Assembly: GCA_943369665.1 (NCBI GenBank)
Contig: CALRNX020000010.1
Location: 62,001-126,000 of the forward strand
Direction of reading: 5' to 3'
DNA: 64,000 bases
Source: UKL13-3 sp943369665
GTDB taxonomy: Bacteria; Bacteroidota; Bacteroidia; UKL13-3
The notes beneath the pieces are model-generated. The model was not told where the DNA came from and did no database searches. It saw only the letters and a program-made list of their open reading frames with translations. The translations under genes were made by a program, and so were the position numbers. Of the stretch, positions 26,526 to 35,407 are shown piece by piece. The first letter of the stretch is position 1, and each line of letters opens with the position of its first letter.

Positions 26526-27628
26526 TGCTGATCGCCTCCCTCCTGCTTACCCTATTTTATGTTGCACTGATACTCGCTTATTATATTACCTGGTTGCGTA
26601 TTCCATATTATAAGCTTCAGCCGACTGAGCAACTCGAATTTTACTCCATACTTGTTCCTGCCCGAAACGAAGCCACAACCATTTCTGAATGCTTACAGGA
26701 TATTATCAACCAACATTATCCAAGCTCCCACTTCGAGATCATTGTCATCAATGATGATTCTACCGATGAAACAGAAGCTGTTGTTAATAAATTCATTACC
26801 CAATATCCGGAACGATCAATATCTCTTTTAAACACAAAAAACATTCAACAGAGCGGAAAAAAAGCAGCCATTACATATGCAGTTGACCATGCAAAAGGCA
26901 AGTACTTATTGCTTACCGATGCTGATTGCAAAAGAGGAGACAACTGGTTGACCACAATCAATAACTTCATGGTTACAACCCAATCCAAAATGGTGTATGC
27001 GCCTGTTGTATTTAATGCCAGAACATTGTTTGAAAAAATACAATCATTGGAATTTTCAGGATTGGTAGCCATTGGAGGAGCAGCCATTGAACTCAACAAT
27101 CCCAATATGTGTAGTGGATCAAACCTTGTTGTTGAAAAAGAAGCATTTATCAGAGTAGAAGGTTATAAAGGAAGTGAAGACATTGCTACCGGTGATGACG
27201 AATATTTGTTGCACAAGATCTGTAAACAATTTCCACGGGAAGTTCATTTTTTAAAAAACAATCAGGCTACCGTTTATACAAGGGCAAACACAACCCTGGC
27301 CGAACTTGCCAGTCAACGCAAACGATGGGTATCGGCCAGCACCAAATATGAAAATATTTACATCACTGCTATCCTCATCGCTGCTTATTTATTCAATGCA
27401 CTGATTGTAGTGCAGTTGATCTTGAACCCAACGATTGGTGTAACAATGTTGTTTCTTAAGGCACTCACAGAAGGATTATTCCTGTACTCGGTTTTATCTT
27501 TTTTCAACCGAAAATCATACATCTTATTGCTACCTTTGGCCGAACCTTTTCATATTTTATATGTTTTGTTGATTGGTATCTGGGGAAACATGGGAACATA
27601 TAACTGGAAAGACCGAAGAGTAAAATAG
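26513..27628 (+). CDS. membrane-bound family 2 glycosyltransferase
   Basis: 371 residues. One N-terminal membrane segment (about 5-25), then the GT-A catalytic domain (45-280). Its nucleotide-sugar pocket is SILVPARNEATTISECL, the strand EIIVINDDSTDET, the metal-binding DADC, and an acceptor region GDDEYLLHK with RKRWVSASTKY (a Q/RxxRW-like motif). Three C-terminal membrane segments follow. The start overlaps the upstream flippase-like gene by 13 nt. It likely glycosylates a lipid or polymer at the cytoplasmic face; sugar and acceptor unknown. Confidence 0.88.
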   Translation: MEIIMLIASLLLTLFYVALILAYYITWLRIPYYKLQPTEQLEFYSILVPARNEATTISECLQDIINQHYPSSHFEIIVINDDSTDETEAVVNKFITQYPERSISLLNTKNIQQSGKKAAITYAVDHAKGKYLLLTDADCKRGDNWLTTINNFMVTTQSKMVYAPVVFNARTLFEKIQSLEFSGLVAIGGAAIELNNPNMCSGSNLVVEKEAFIRVEGYKGSEDIATGDDEYLLHKICKQFPREVHFLKNNQATVYTRANTTLAELASQRKRWVSASTKYENIYITAILIAAYLFNALIVVQLILNPTIGVTMLFLKALTEGLFLYSVLSFFNRKSYILLLPLAEPFHILYVLLIGIWGNMGTYNWKDRRVK

Positions 27629-27704
27629 TTCTGTTAATTGTGTTAGTAAGTTAATTTATATAGAACTATTCTAAACCATTTAAACACCAAACAACAAACT
27701 TCCA

Positions 27705-27977
27705 ATGATCGAACCTTTATCAGATATAGAATACGATATTTTAAATGCCATCTACTTTGTTGAACCCTTCGACAATATTTTGAGCGAATGCAAGGCTCCC
27801 GAGAATATTGTGGCCGATGTACTAAAACAACTTATCGCCAAGAAATATGTAACGCCAATGTTGTTTGACGAAGAGAAACAGGAATATTTAAAAACTTTTT
27901 TTTATGACAGTGATAATATGCGGGCGTACGCATATCTTGCTACTAAAGATGGATTATTGGCACACAACACGCGATAA
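27705..27977 (+). CDS. small hypothetical protein, winged-helix-like
   Basis: 90 residues, acidic, cytoplasmic. The pattern of helices and a final strand pair (DVLKQLIAKKYVTPMLF, YLATKDGLLAHNTR) resembles a small winged helix, but I cannot name a family. Followed after 33 nt by another acidic unknown gene, probably in one transcript. Confidence 0.6.
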   Translation: MIEPLSDIEYDILNAIYFVEPFDNILSECKAPENIVADVLKQLIAKKYVTPMLFDEEKQEYLKTFFYDSDNMRAYAYLATKDGLLAHNTR

Positions 27978-28010
27978 TCTGAATATACCAAACACTTAAA
28001 CGACTTGCCT

Positions 28011-28631
28011 ATGTGGGAAGATGACGAGGAATTTGACAACGAAGAATTTGAACGCGAAGAAGAGCGTATTGAGAACCTTCCTATCATTCAAAAAGCCAAC
28101 GAACTCTTTGAATTGGTAAACGCTTTGATCGAAACATTTGATATCAAAAACAAAGAAGGTGACGATGTTCCGTTTGATGATGAAGAGGAAGAAGAACTGG
28201 AAGCCATTTTTGAGGATGAAGAATTCGATGACGATGATGACTTTGATGAAGAGGATGCCGAAGAGTTAAACGAAGAAGATATTAAAACATTTGGCGAACA
28301 TTACCGCAGTATTATGATGGAAGATGTAATGATCATTAATGCAAAACTAAGAGGTGCTGAAGCAGCCGACTTATACTCCATCCGAATGGAAAATGCGGTA
28401 ATCATCAAAACCCATGCAGTAAGTTTGCTTACCGCTACATCAGGACTCAAAATGATGGGACTATCCAACAACAAATACTTACAATTATTGCGAGACGAAA
28501 TAGAAGCTTTTCGTATTTTGTTTGTGGAATGGATAAACTCGTTTGATAAAACCAATGATATCCCGGATGGTTGGGGCCTATTTTTCGACCCGAATATTGA
28601 TTATAAAAATTATGACGAGGAAGATGAGTAG
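28011..28631 (+). CDS. very acidic hypothetical protein
   Basis: 206 residues from the ATG at 28011; a TTG two codons earlier is less likely. Long Asp/Glu runs (residues about 2-25 and 50-90) surround a helical core; the C-terminal half (about 100-190, EHYRSIMMEDVMIINAKLRG, KTHAVSLLTATSGLKMMG) looks like a compact all-helical domain. No signal peptide, no catalytic motif. It may bind a basic partner. Unknown function; the real-gene call rests on length, codon use and neighbour spacing. Confidence 0.65.
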   Translation: MWEDDEEFDNEEFEREEERIENLPIIQKANELFELVNALIETFDIKNKEGDDVPFDDEEEEELEAIFEDEEFDDDDDFDEEDAEELNEEDIKTFGEHYRSIMMEDVMIINAKLRGAEAADLYSIRMENAVIIKTHAVSLLTATSGLKMMGLSNNKYLQLLRDEIEAFRILFVEWINSFDKTNDIPDGWGLFFDPNIDYKNYDEEDE

Positions 28632-28709
28632 TTCATTGTCTCACGCCAAAGCAATTACAATTCATTTTCAAAACGTCAAACAACAAACCATAAACACAAA
28701 AGCAAATTC

Positions 28710-29708
28710 ATGAAAGCCATTATACTCGAAGCATTAAATCAACCTTTAACCTTAAAAGAAGCCCCAATTCCTGAAATAGCTGCACATGAAGCATTAATTA
28801 GGATAAAAGCTGCTGCCCTCAATCATCGGGATCTGTGGATCCAAAAAGGACAGTATGCAGGGATTCGTTTCCCGATCATTTTAGGTGCCGATGGTAGTGG
28901 TGTGGTAGAAAAAGTGGGTGCACATGTTGGTGAAAACTGGATCGGGAAAGAAGTGATCATCAATCCGAGTCAAAATTGGGGAAACGACCCCAGGGTACAA
29001 GCCAAAGACTATGTGATTTTAGGAACACCCAACGATGGCACCTTTGCTGAATATGTAAAAATAGATGCGCGGTTATTATACGAAAAACCCCAGCACTTAA
29101 GTTTCGAACAAGCTGCTGCCTTGCCTCTTGCTGGTATTACAGGTTTCAGGGCAACCATGAAACGCGCTGCTGTAAAAGCCGGTGAAACGGTTTTGATAAC
29201 GGGTATTGGTGGTGGTGTAGCATTGCAATGTGTTCAATTTGCCATTGCAGCAGGCTGCGATACATATGTTACAAGTGGCGATGATTCCAAAATACAGGAA
29301 GCCCTCAAAATGGGATCCAAGGGTGGCATCAACTATAAAACAGCAAACTGGGACAAGGAACTTAAAACGATGAGCGGTGGGTTTGATGCTATTGTTGACA
29401 GCAGCGGTGGAGATACGTTCGCCAAATGTGTAGATATGGCAAAACCCGCAGGTCGTATCGCCATGTATGGTGCAACATTGGGGGCTTTCAGCAGTGGCGT
29501 CCCTGCCAAAATATTCTGGAAACAATTGGATATCTTAGGATCTACAATGGGTAATGATGACGAGTTTACCGAAATGGTGAGTTTTGTAAACCACCATAAA
29601 ATAGTACCCGTTGTTGATGAGGTATTCCCACTCGAACAAGCACAACAAGCCCTCGAAAAAATGGGAAGTGGCAAGCAATTGGGCAAGATCGTATTATCCG
29701 TTTCCTAA
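28710..29708 (+). CDS. zinc-less medium-chain oxidoreductase (quinone oxidoreductase/alcohol dehydrogenase-like)
   Basis: 332 residues. GroES-like N-terminal domain (about 1-125: IRIKAAALNHRDLWIQKGQY, LGADGSGVVEKVG) then a Rossmann fold for NAD(P)H (about 126-290: AGITGFRATMKRA, VLITGIGGGVALQ) and the MDR end LEQAQQALEKMGSGKQLGKI. The catalytic-zinc cysteine is replaced (LNHRDLW), as in quinone oxidoreductases, and the structural-zinc cysteine lobe is missing. Substrate unknown. It stands alone among unrelated genes. Confidence 0.9.
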   Translation: MKAIILEALNQPLTLKEAPIPEIAAHEALIRIKAAALNHRDLWIQKGQYAGIRFPIILGADGSGVVEKVGAHVGENWIGKEVIINPSQNWGNDPRVQAKDYVILGTPNDGTFAEYVKIDARLLYEKPQHLSFEQAAALPLAGITGFRATMKRAAVKAGETVLITGIGGGVALQCVQFAIAAGCDTYVTSGDDSKIQEALKMGSKGGINYKTANWDKELKTMSGGFDAIVDSSGGDTFAKCVDMAKPAGRIAMYGATLGAFSSGVPAKIFWKQLDILGSTMGNDDEFTEMVSFVNHHKIVPVVDEVFPLEQAQQALEKMGSGKQLGKIVLSVS

Positions 29709-29749
29709 AGTCAATTGCTTAGGCAAGTAATTTGTTCTATGTTAGTTGT

Positions 29750-31813
29750 ATGAAACGCCCATTCCTAATTTGTTTGATATTGTGGTGCACGTTCTCCGTG
29801 TTTGCCCAAAAAGAACGAATTCAGTTTATGGCGGATAGTCTTATTGCCTTTTCCCAAAAACAACCCAACGATACCAATCAGTGCATACGATACTGCACCA
29901 TCAGCAGTCACTATCGGCAACTGGATCCGGAAAAAGCCATTGAATGGGCCAATCGATCCAAAGCACTTTCTCAACAATTACAGTTTTACAAAGGTCTTCA
30001 ATGCGCCAATAACAATTTGGGTATATCCTTGTATATGCAAGGGAAATACCCCGAATCCATTGCGGCCTTTACCGCTTACAAAACAGCTTGTGTGCAACTG
30101 AACGATTCTATCAATATTGCATGGGCTTATAATAATATTGGCAATGTATATATTGATCTGGCACAATACAATAAAACCCTTTTGTACTACGACAGTGCGT
30201 TGACCATTCGCAAACTATTAAACGACAGTGGTATTATTGCACAAAGCTTTACCAATTTGGGCTATGTGTATAAGGAACTTGGAGATTACACCTCAGCATT
30301 GGTTTCGCTTTACCGCGCTTTGCAGGTATTGGAACGTAAAAACGATGAAAATTCTCTGGCATACTGCTACGATTTTTTAGGATCTGTTTATACGCTTCGT
30401 AAAAACTACACGTACTCAAATATCTGCTATGAAAAGGCACTTGCATTATACCGAAAAAACAACCAACGTTCAGGAGAAGCCATTGCCTTAAATACCATTG
30501 GAACCAATTATTATGCACTTAATAAGATCGAACTCGGAAAATCTTTTATCCAACAAGCTTATACAATTTACAAAGAACTAAATGACGCCCGGCAATTGGC
30601 TATCATTTCGAGCACGCTGAGTGAAATATATACGAATGAGCTTAAGCCTGACTCTGCTTTATTGCTTGCCCAGCAATCCATAAATTATCACCTTGCTAAT
30701 AATAATACACGGCAGCTTGGAGCGGCTTACCTCAAATTAGCCAACGCTTATAAGTTGGCAGGAAAACAAACGGAAGCACTAAATGCTGCCAATAAAGCTT
30801 ATACGCTTTCAAAAAACAGCGGAGAACGAAATACTTCAAAGGAGATTACCCAAACATTAAGTGAGTTGTATGCTCATCTGGGTGATTATGCAAATGCTTA
30901 CAAATACCAAGAGGAATATCAGCTAATCAAAGATTCAATTCTGAACGAGACCAGCGAACGTGCTATTGCCGAAATGCAAACAAAATACGAAACCGAAAAA
31001 AAAGATATTGAACTGATCAAACAGGCCTCGGAAATCAAACGCAAGCAAACGCAATTGTTAATGGCTGTTATTTCCATTATCACCATCATTGTCATTTCGT
31101 TTTTGTTGTACAACAGGTACCGACTCAAACAAAAGGCAATACTGAGTGCCACGCTACTGGAAGAACAATCCTTACGCAACAAAGCCATTATTGAAGCCGA
31201 GGAAAAAGAACGAATCCGCATTGCCCGCGAACTACATGATGGGATCGGACAACAACTTAGTGCCGCTAAAATGAACCTATCTGCTTTTGAAAACAATATC
31301 AGTACAAAGGATAAAGATACTTACCAGGCTTTGATCCAACTGGTGGATGATGCAGTAAAGGAAGTCAGAAGTATTTCGCACAATATGATGCCCAATGCAT
31401 TGCTTCGTTCAGGCTTGGTGAGTGCAGTTCGGAATTTTGTCAATAAAATGAGCATAAGCGATGCCCTTAAAATTGATTTGCAGATCGTTGGTATCAACAA
31501 CAGGCTTGAAAACACTACCGAAACCGTTTTGTACAGAGTATTACAGGAATGTGTCAGCAATATCATAAAACATGCAAAAGCTTCCCATATCAGTATTCAA
31601 CTCATTCAACACGATGCGCACTTAAACATGATGATTGAGGATAATGGAATTGGATTTGATACCAAAACAATCCATTCTGCTGAAGGTATCGGGTTAAAAA
31701 ACATGATCTCACGCATACAGTTTTTGAACGGAACAATTGATTTCGATTCATCGCCCAATAATGGCACTACTGTTATCATTGATATTCCAATTAAAAATCC
31801 GGATGAATCATAA
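29750..31813 (+). CDS. TPR sensor histidine kinase (HisKA_3/NarX-type)
   Basis: 687 residues from the ATG at 29750; the signal peptide MKRPFLICLIL...FSVFAQ starts there, so the upstream TTG is not used. Six or more tetratricopeptide repeats (about 45-400, for example AWAYNNIGNVYIDLAQYNKT and IAQSFTNLGYVYKELGDYTS) form a periplasmic domain. A membrane segment (about 436-458) leads to the dimerisation domain with the phospho-accepting His496 in RIARELHDGIGQQLSAAKMN and an HATPase with CVSNIIKHAKAS and DNGIGFD. Such kinases pass phosphate to a LuxR-type response regulator; none is adjacent. Confidence 0.92.
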   Translation: MKRPFLICLILWCTFSVFAQKERIQFMADSLIAFSQKQPNDTNQCIRYCTISSHYRQLDPEKAIEWANRSKALSQQLQFYKGLQCANNNLGISLYMQGKYPESIAAFTAYKTACVQLNDSINIAWAYNNIGNVYIDLAQYNKTLLYYDSALTIRKLLNDSGIIAQSFTNLGYVYKELGDYTSALVSLYRALQVLERKNDENSLAYCYDFLGSVYTLRKNYTYSNICYEKALALYRKNNQRSGEAIALNTIGTNYYALNKIELGKSFIQQAYTIYKELNDARQLAIISSTLSEIYTNELKPDSALLLAQQSINYHLANNNTRQLGAAYLKLANAYKLAGKQTEALNAANKAYTLSKNSGERNTSKEITQTLSELYAHLGDYANAYKYQEEYQLIKDSILNETSERAIAEMQTKYETEKKDIELIKQASEIKRKQTQLLMAVISIITIIVISFLLYNRYRLKQKAILSATLLEEQSLRNKAIIEAEEKERIRIARELHDGIGQQLSAAKMNLSAFENNISTKDKDTYQALIQLVDDAVKEVRSISHNMMPNALLRSGLVSAVRNFVNKMSISDALKIDLQIVGINNRLENTTETVLYRVLQECVSNIIKHAKASHISIQLIQHDAHLNMMIEDNGIGFDTKTIHSAEGIGLKNMISRIQFLNGTIDFDSSPNNGTTVIIDIPIKNPDES

Positions 31814-31848
31814 TACAATAAATTACATTCGCTTAATATAGAACTCCT

Positions 31849-31856
31849 TACTTTTG
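31849..31856 (+). promoter_or_regulatory. -7 box before the lipid kinase gene
   Basis: TACTTTTG is a perfect TAnnTTTG match ending 17 nt before the TTG start, in the 60-nt gap after the sensor kinase gene. No clear -33 box. Confidence 0.35.
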
Positions 31857-31873
31857 CAACAAATATCCAAGTT

Positions 31874-32749
31874 TTGAAAAAGAAAATAGCCTTTATCATC
31901 AACCCAATATCGGGGGGAATTAACAAGCAGCATTTCCCTGCTCTTATTGGCAAATACCTTGACCGCAATCAGTTTGATATTGAAATAAACTTTACCCGAT
32001 CGGCAGAACACAATCTTGCACTGGCGCAAGAAGCCGTTGAAACAAAAAAAGATATTGTCATAGCGGTAGGTGGTGATGGCACGATCAACAATATTGCCAA
32101 GTACATGGTAAACACGGGTATTTTATTCGGCATTGTACCGCAGGGTTCCGGCAACGGATTGGCCAGGCATTTAAAGATTCCCATTAACAATATTGCGGCA
32201 CTCAGAGTGATCAACAAACTGCACCGCAAAAATATTGACGCAGGGATGGCAAATGATCAGTTCTTTTTAAATGTGGCAGGAGCCGGTTTTGATGCGCATG
32301 TGAGCTGGATGTTTGCCAATGCCCCCAAACGTGGTTTTTGGTCGTACACAAAAATCACTTTAAACGAATTTTCCAACTACACGCCCCAATCATATGAACT
32401 GACGGTTGATGGAAAAACAATCACAAAAGATGCGTTTATTATTTGTGTCGCCAATGGTTCGCAATACGGTAATAATGCCTACATCGCTCCTCAAGCCAAT
32501 CTCGATGATGGACTGTTTGACATCAGCATCATGAAACCATTTAAAGTTCATCATATGCCTGTTATCGGATTGGAAATGTTTCTAAAAAAATACAACAATT
32601 CTAAATATGTAGATGCGCTAAAGGGTTCCGAGATTGTCATTAAACGACCCGAAGCCGGTGTATTTAATATTGACGGAGAACCCGTGATGATGGAAAAAGA
32701 TATTTATATCAAAGTATTGCCTGAGGCGTTGAAGGTGATTGTACCCTAA
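31874..32749 (+). CDS. diacylglycerol/sphingosine kinase-like lipid kinase (YegS/DgkB family)
   Basis: 291 residues. The TTG at 31874 gives the standard start KKKIAFIINPISGG. Key motifs: AVGGDGTINNIAKYM (ATP loop), VPQGSGNGLARHLKIP and the C-terminal VFNIDGEPVMM with its catalytic Asp. These kinases phosphorylate lipid hydroxyls such as diacylglycerol, feeding phospholipid recycling at the inner membrane. Tandem heptamer repeats follow the stop codon. Confidence 0.92.
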   Translation: MKKKIAFIINPISGGINKQHFPALIGKYLDRNQFDIEINFTRSAEHNLALAQEAVETKKDIVIAVGGDGTINNIAKYMVNTGILFGIVPQGSGNGLARHLKIPINNIAALRVINKLHRKNIDAGMANDQFFLNVAGAGFDAHVSWMFANAPKRGFWSYTKITLNEFSNYTPQSYELTVDGKTITKDAFIICVANGSQYGNNAYIAPQANLDDGLFDISIMKPFKVHHMPVIGLEMFLKKYNNSKYVDALKGSEIVIKRPEAGVFNIDGEPVMMEKDIYIKVLPEALKVIVP

Positions 32750-32751
32750 GG

Positions 32752-32824
32752 GATGTTTGATGTTTGATGTTTGATGTTTGATGTTTGATGTTTGTCCCGA
32801 GACTTCGGGATGATGTTTGATGTT
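32752..32824 (+). repeat. heptamer tandem repeat with embedded hairpin
   Basis: Six copies of GATGTTT (32752-32793), then a small hairpin (TCCCGA, loop GACT, TCGGGA at 32795-32810), then two more heptamers. It fills the gap between the lipid-kinase and helicase genes. Units are nearly identical, so copy number could vary between strains. Confidence 0.85.
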
Positions 32825-32935
32825 ACCCAGACTTTCATGAGTTTCTTTACTCCTTATTATTAAAATGACAACTTCTCTCTAAGGTGGTTGAACGGAGCCA
32901 AAACCACCAATCTACGTTTCAACCAAATAAAAGCC

Positions 32936-32943
32936 TACATTTG
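32936..32943 (+). promoter_or_regulatory. -7 box before the RhlE-type helicase gene
   Basis: TACATTTG is a perfect TAnnTTTG match, 16 nt before the ATG at 32960. It lies inside a longer open frame starting at 32888, which supports the shorter start. Confidence 0.4.
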
Positions 32944-32959
32944 TCGCTTATACAGACAA

Positions 32960-34234
32960 ATGAAATTTACCGATTTAAACTTAATAGAACCTATTCTTAA
33001 AGCATTAAGCGAAGAAGGTTACGAATCCCCTACTCCAATTCAACAACAAGCTATTCCTCCATTATTGGAAGGAAATGACCTATTAGGTTGTGCTCAAACA
33101 GGAACCGGAAAAACAGCGGCATTCGCCATTCCCATTATTCAACTGCTGCACAATGCCAAAGAGCACGAAGTAAAACGCAGACAATTAACAACCCTTATTC
33201 TTACACCTACACGTGAACTGGCTATTCAAATTGGGGAAAGTTTTGCTGCTTATGGAAAATATACAGGACTCAAACATGCCGTTATTTTTGGCGGTGTAAA
33301 CCAGCATTCTCAGGTAAACGCGTTGAATTACGGGATCAATATTGTTATTGCTACACCTGGACGTTTACTGGATTTGATGAACCAAGGATTTGTAGACCTT
33401 TCGCATATCAAGCTTTTTGTGCTAGATGAAGCCGACAGAATGCTGGACATGGGGTTTGTGAACGATGTAAAAAAAGTGCTGGCAAAACTACCTAAGCGCA
33501 AGCAATCACTCTTTTTCTCGGCTACCATGCCTCCGGTTATTGTAAAACTGGCGGATACTATTTTGCATAACCCGGTTAAAGTAGAAGTAACCCCGGTTTC
33601 ATCAACAGCCGATACCATTCAACAAGCTATTTATTTTGTCGATAAAGGCAATAAAAAGCAGCTACTCATTGACCTGCTAAAAGATACCAATATGAAAAGT
33701 GTATTGGTGTTTACACGAACGAAACATGGGGCCGACAGGGTGAGTCGTGATATTACCAAACATGGTTTTAAAGCTGCTGCCATTCATGGAGACAAATCGC
33801 AAAACGCAAGACAACATGCCTTAAACGATTTTAAAGCCGGAAAAATAAGAACACTGATTGCAACTGATATTGCTGCCCGGGGAATTGACGTAGACAATCT
33901 GAGCCATGTTATCAATTACGAAATACCCAATCAACCTGAAACATATGTTCATCGAATTGGACGTACCGGTCGTGCGGGTGCAAACGGTGTGGCCTACTCG
34001 TTTTGTGATGCTGAAGAGAAAGAATACCTGAGAGATATTGAAAAGCTCATCGGTAAAAAAATTCCGGTAGTTGAAGATCATGCCTACCCAATGATGGATT
34101 TTAATCCTGTCCCTAAACCTAAACAACCACAAGGCCGGGGCGAACACCGCAATAACAATCGCAGGACCTCAGGTATGGGCGAAAAAAGACCTGCAAGTGG
34201 TGCCAACAAACCTCAACCCAAAAGACGGTATTAA
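32960..34234 (+). CDS. DEAD-box ATP-dependent RNA helicase (RhlE-like)
   Basis: 424 residues from the ATG at 32960 (KFTDLNLIEPILKAL), chosen because the Q motif begins right after it and a -7 box precedes it; a frame from 32888 would add 24 non-conserved residues. All motifs are present: YESPTPIQQQAIPP (Q), AQTGTGKT (Walker A), PTRELAIQ, TPGRLLDL, LDEADRMLDMGF, FSATMP, FTRTKHGADR, ATDIAARGIDVD, HRIGRTGRAG. The basic, Gly/Pro/Asn-rich tail (about 385-424) is typical of RhlE proteins, which act in ribosome assembly and cold adaptation. Confidence 0.95.
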   Translation: MKFTDLNLIEPILKALSEEGYESPTPIQQQAIPPLLEGNDLLGCAQTGTGKTAAFAIPIIQLLHNAKEHEVKRRQLTTLILTPTRELAIQIGESFAAYGKYTGLKHAVIFGGVNQHSQVNALNYGINIVIATPGRLLDLMNQGFVDLSHIKLFVLDEADRMLDMGFVNDVKKVLAKLPKRKQSLFFSATMPPVIVKLADTILHNPVKVEVTPVSSTADTIQQAIYFVDKGNKKQLLIDLLKDTNMKSVLVFTRTKHGADRVSRDITKHGFKAAAIHGDKSQNARQHALNDFKAGKIRTLIATDIAARGIDVDNLSHVINYEIPNQPETYVHRIGRTGRAGANGVAYSFCDAEEKEYLRDIEKLIGKKIPVVEDHAYPMMDFNPVPKPKQPQGRGEHRNNNRRTSGMGEKRPASGANKPQPKRRY

Positions 34235-34275
34235 ATTATTATTAATTCACTATTTTTGATTTATAGCTTAAACAC

Positions 34276-34617
34276 ATGAGCAATAAAAATAAGAATAAAG
34301 ATGGTGTTGTGTATTCAACAGCCAACGATTTCGAATATCAATACGAACAAGAAAGCGATGCTGATACGATTCCAAACAACCAGCAAAACCTAAAATTGTA
34401 TCTGGACCGAAAAGGTGGCGGAAAATTGGTAACACGGATTACCGGGTTCATCGGAAATGATACGGATCTAAACATTTTGGCTGCTTCCATCAAAAAATTA
34501 TGTGGTGTAGGTGGAACTGCAAAAGATGGAGAAATTTTAATTCAAGGAGACCATAGAGAAAAAGCCCTTACCTATCTTTTAAAAGAACAGTTTAAAGCAA
34601 AAAAAGCCGGAGGTTAA
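34276..34617 (+). CDS. SUI1/eIF1-like translation factor (YciH family)
   Basis: 113 residues: a variable, polar head (1-35) and a C-terminal SUI1 domain (about 38-113) with LYLDRKGGGKLVTRITGFIG and KKLCGVGGTAKDGEILIQGD. YciH proteins resemble eukaryotic eIF1 and influence start-site fidelity in bacteria. It starts 41 nt after the helicase stop, on the same strand, so both may share a transcript linked to RNA and ribosome function. Confidence 0.92.
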   Translation: MSNKNKNKDGVVYSTANDFEYQYEQESDADTIPNNQQNLKLYLDRKGGGKLVTRITGFIGNDTDLNILAASIKKLCGVGGTAKDGEILIQGDHREKALTYLLKEQFKAKKAGG

Positions 34618-34697
34618 ATTAATTGAAATTAAATATTGCCTGTGATAGCCTAAATATCAATACTCCTCTTAAATTAGCAATTAAACAAATTTGAACT

Positions 34698-35399
34698 GTG
34701 AGCGATAACTTTAACATACTTGTAATCGAAGATGAACCCAAAGTAGCATCCTTTATCAAAGAAGGGCTTGAAGAAGAATCTTACCATGTAACAGTTGCGT
34801 ATGATGGACATTTTGGACTCAAATTAGCAAGCGAACACCAATACGATATGATCATTCTGGACTTGATGCTTCCCTACATCAATGGATTGGATGTTTGCGC
34901 CCAACTAAGAGCCAAAGGAAACTTAACCCCAATTTTAATGCTCACAGCATTAGGAACAACTGAAGATAAAGTTACCGGATTGGATTCAGGTGCAGATGAT
35001 TATCTTGTAAAACCGTTTGAGTTTAAGGAATTATTGGCGCGTATTCGCGCAGTTACAAAACGGGGTGTAAAAAGTGATGCGAGTAACAATGTAGTGATAT
35101 TGAGTATCGCTGATCTAAACATGAACCTTGATGCAAAAACAGTTATCCGCAATGGAAAACAGATTGAATTAACAGCTAAGGAATTCTTATTACTGGAGTA
35201 TTTTTTACGAAACAAAGGACGTGTTATTTCCCGTTCGGAAATTGCTGAAAAAGTATGGGGGATCGGGTTTGATACTGGGACGAATGTCATTGATGTATAT
35301 GTAAACTTTTTACGTAAAAAAATTGACAAACAACACGACACAAAACTCATTCATACCATTATCGGTATGGGGTACACGCTTAGAGTTGAACAAAAATAA
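34698..35399 (+). CDS. OmpR-family response regulator
   Basis: 233 residues, GTG start. The receiver domain (1-120) has the acidic pair ED (VIEDEPKV), phospho-acceptor Asp55 in MIILDLMLPYINGLD, Thr in MLTALGTTEDK and Lys in YLVKPFEFKEL. A winged-helix effector domain follows (about 135-233: LTAKEFLLLEYFLRNKGRV, then VDVYVNFLRKKID-type wing). It is followed after 8 nt by its kinase gene, so the two form one signalling pair. Similar to CusR/CopR-type regulators; stimulus unknown. Confidence 0.95.
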   Translation: MSDNFNILVIEDEPKVASFIKEGLEEESYHVTVAYDGHFGLKLASEHQYDMIILDLMLPYINGLDVCAQLRAKGNLTPILMLTALGTTEDKVTGLDSGADDYLVKPFEFKELLARIRAVTKRGVKSDASNNVVILSIADLNMNLDAKTVIRNGKQIELTAKEFLLLEYFLRNKGRVISRSEIAEKVWGIGFDTGTNVIDVYVNFLRKKIDKQHDTKLIHTIIGMGYTLRVEQK

Positions 35400-35407
35400 T
35401 CCAATGT

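Noticed and set aside
32752..32824. CRISPR array
   Set aside because: Units are 7 bp without spacers of constant length; simple tandem repeat.
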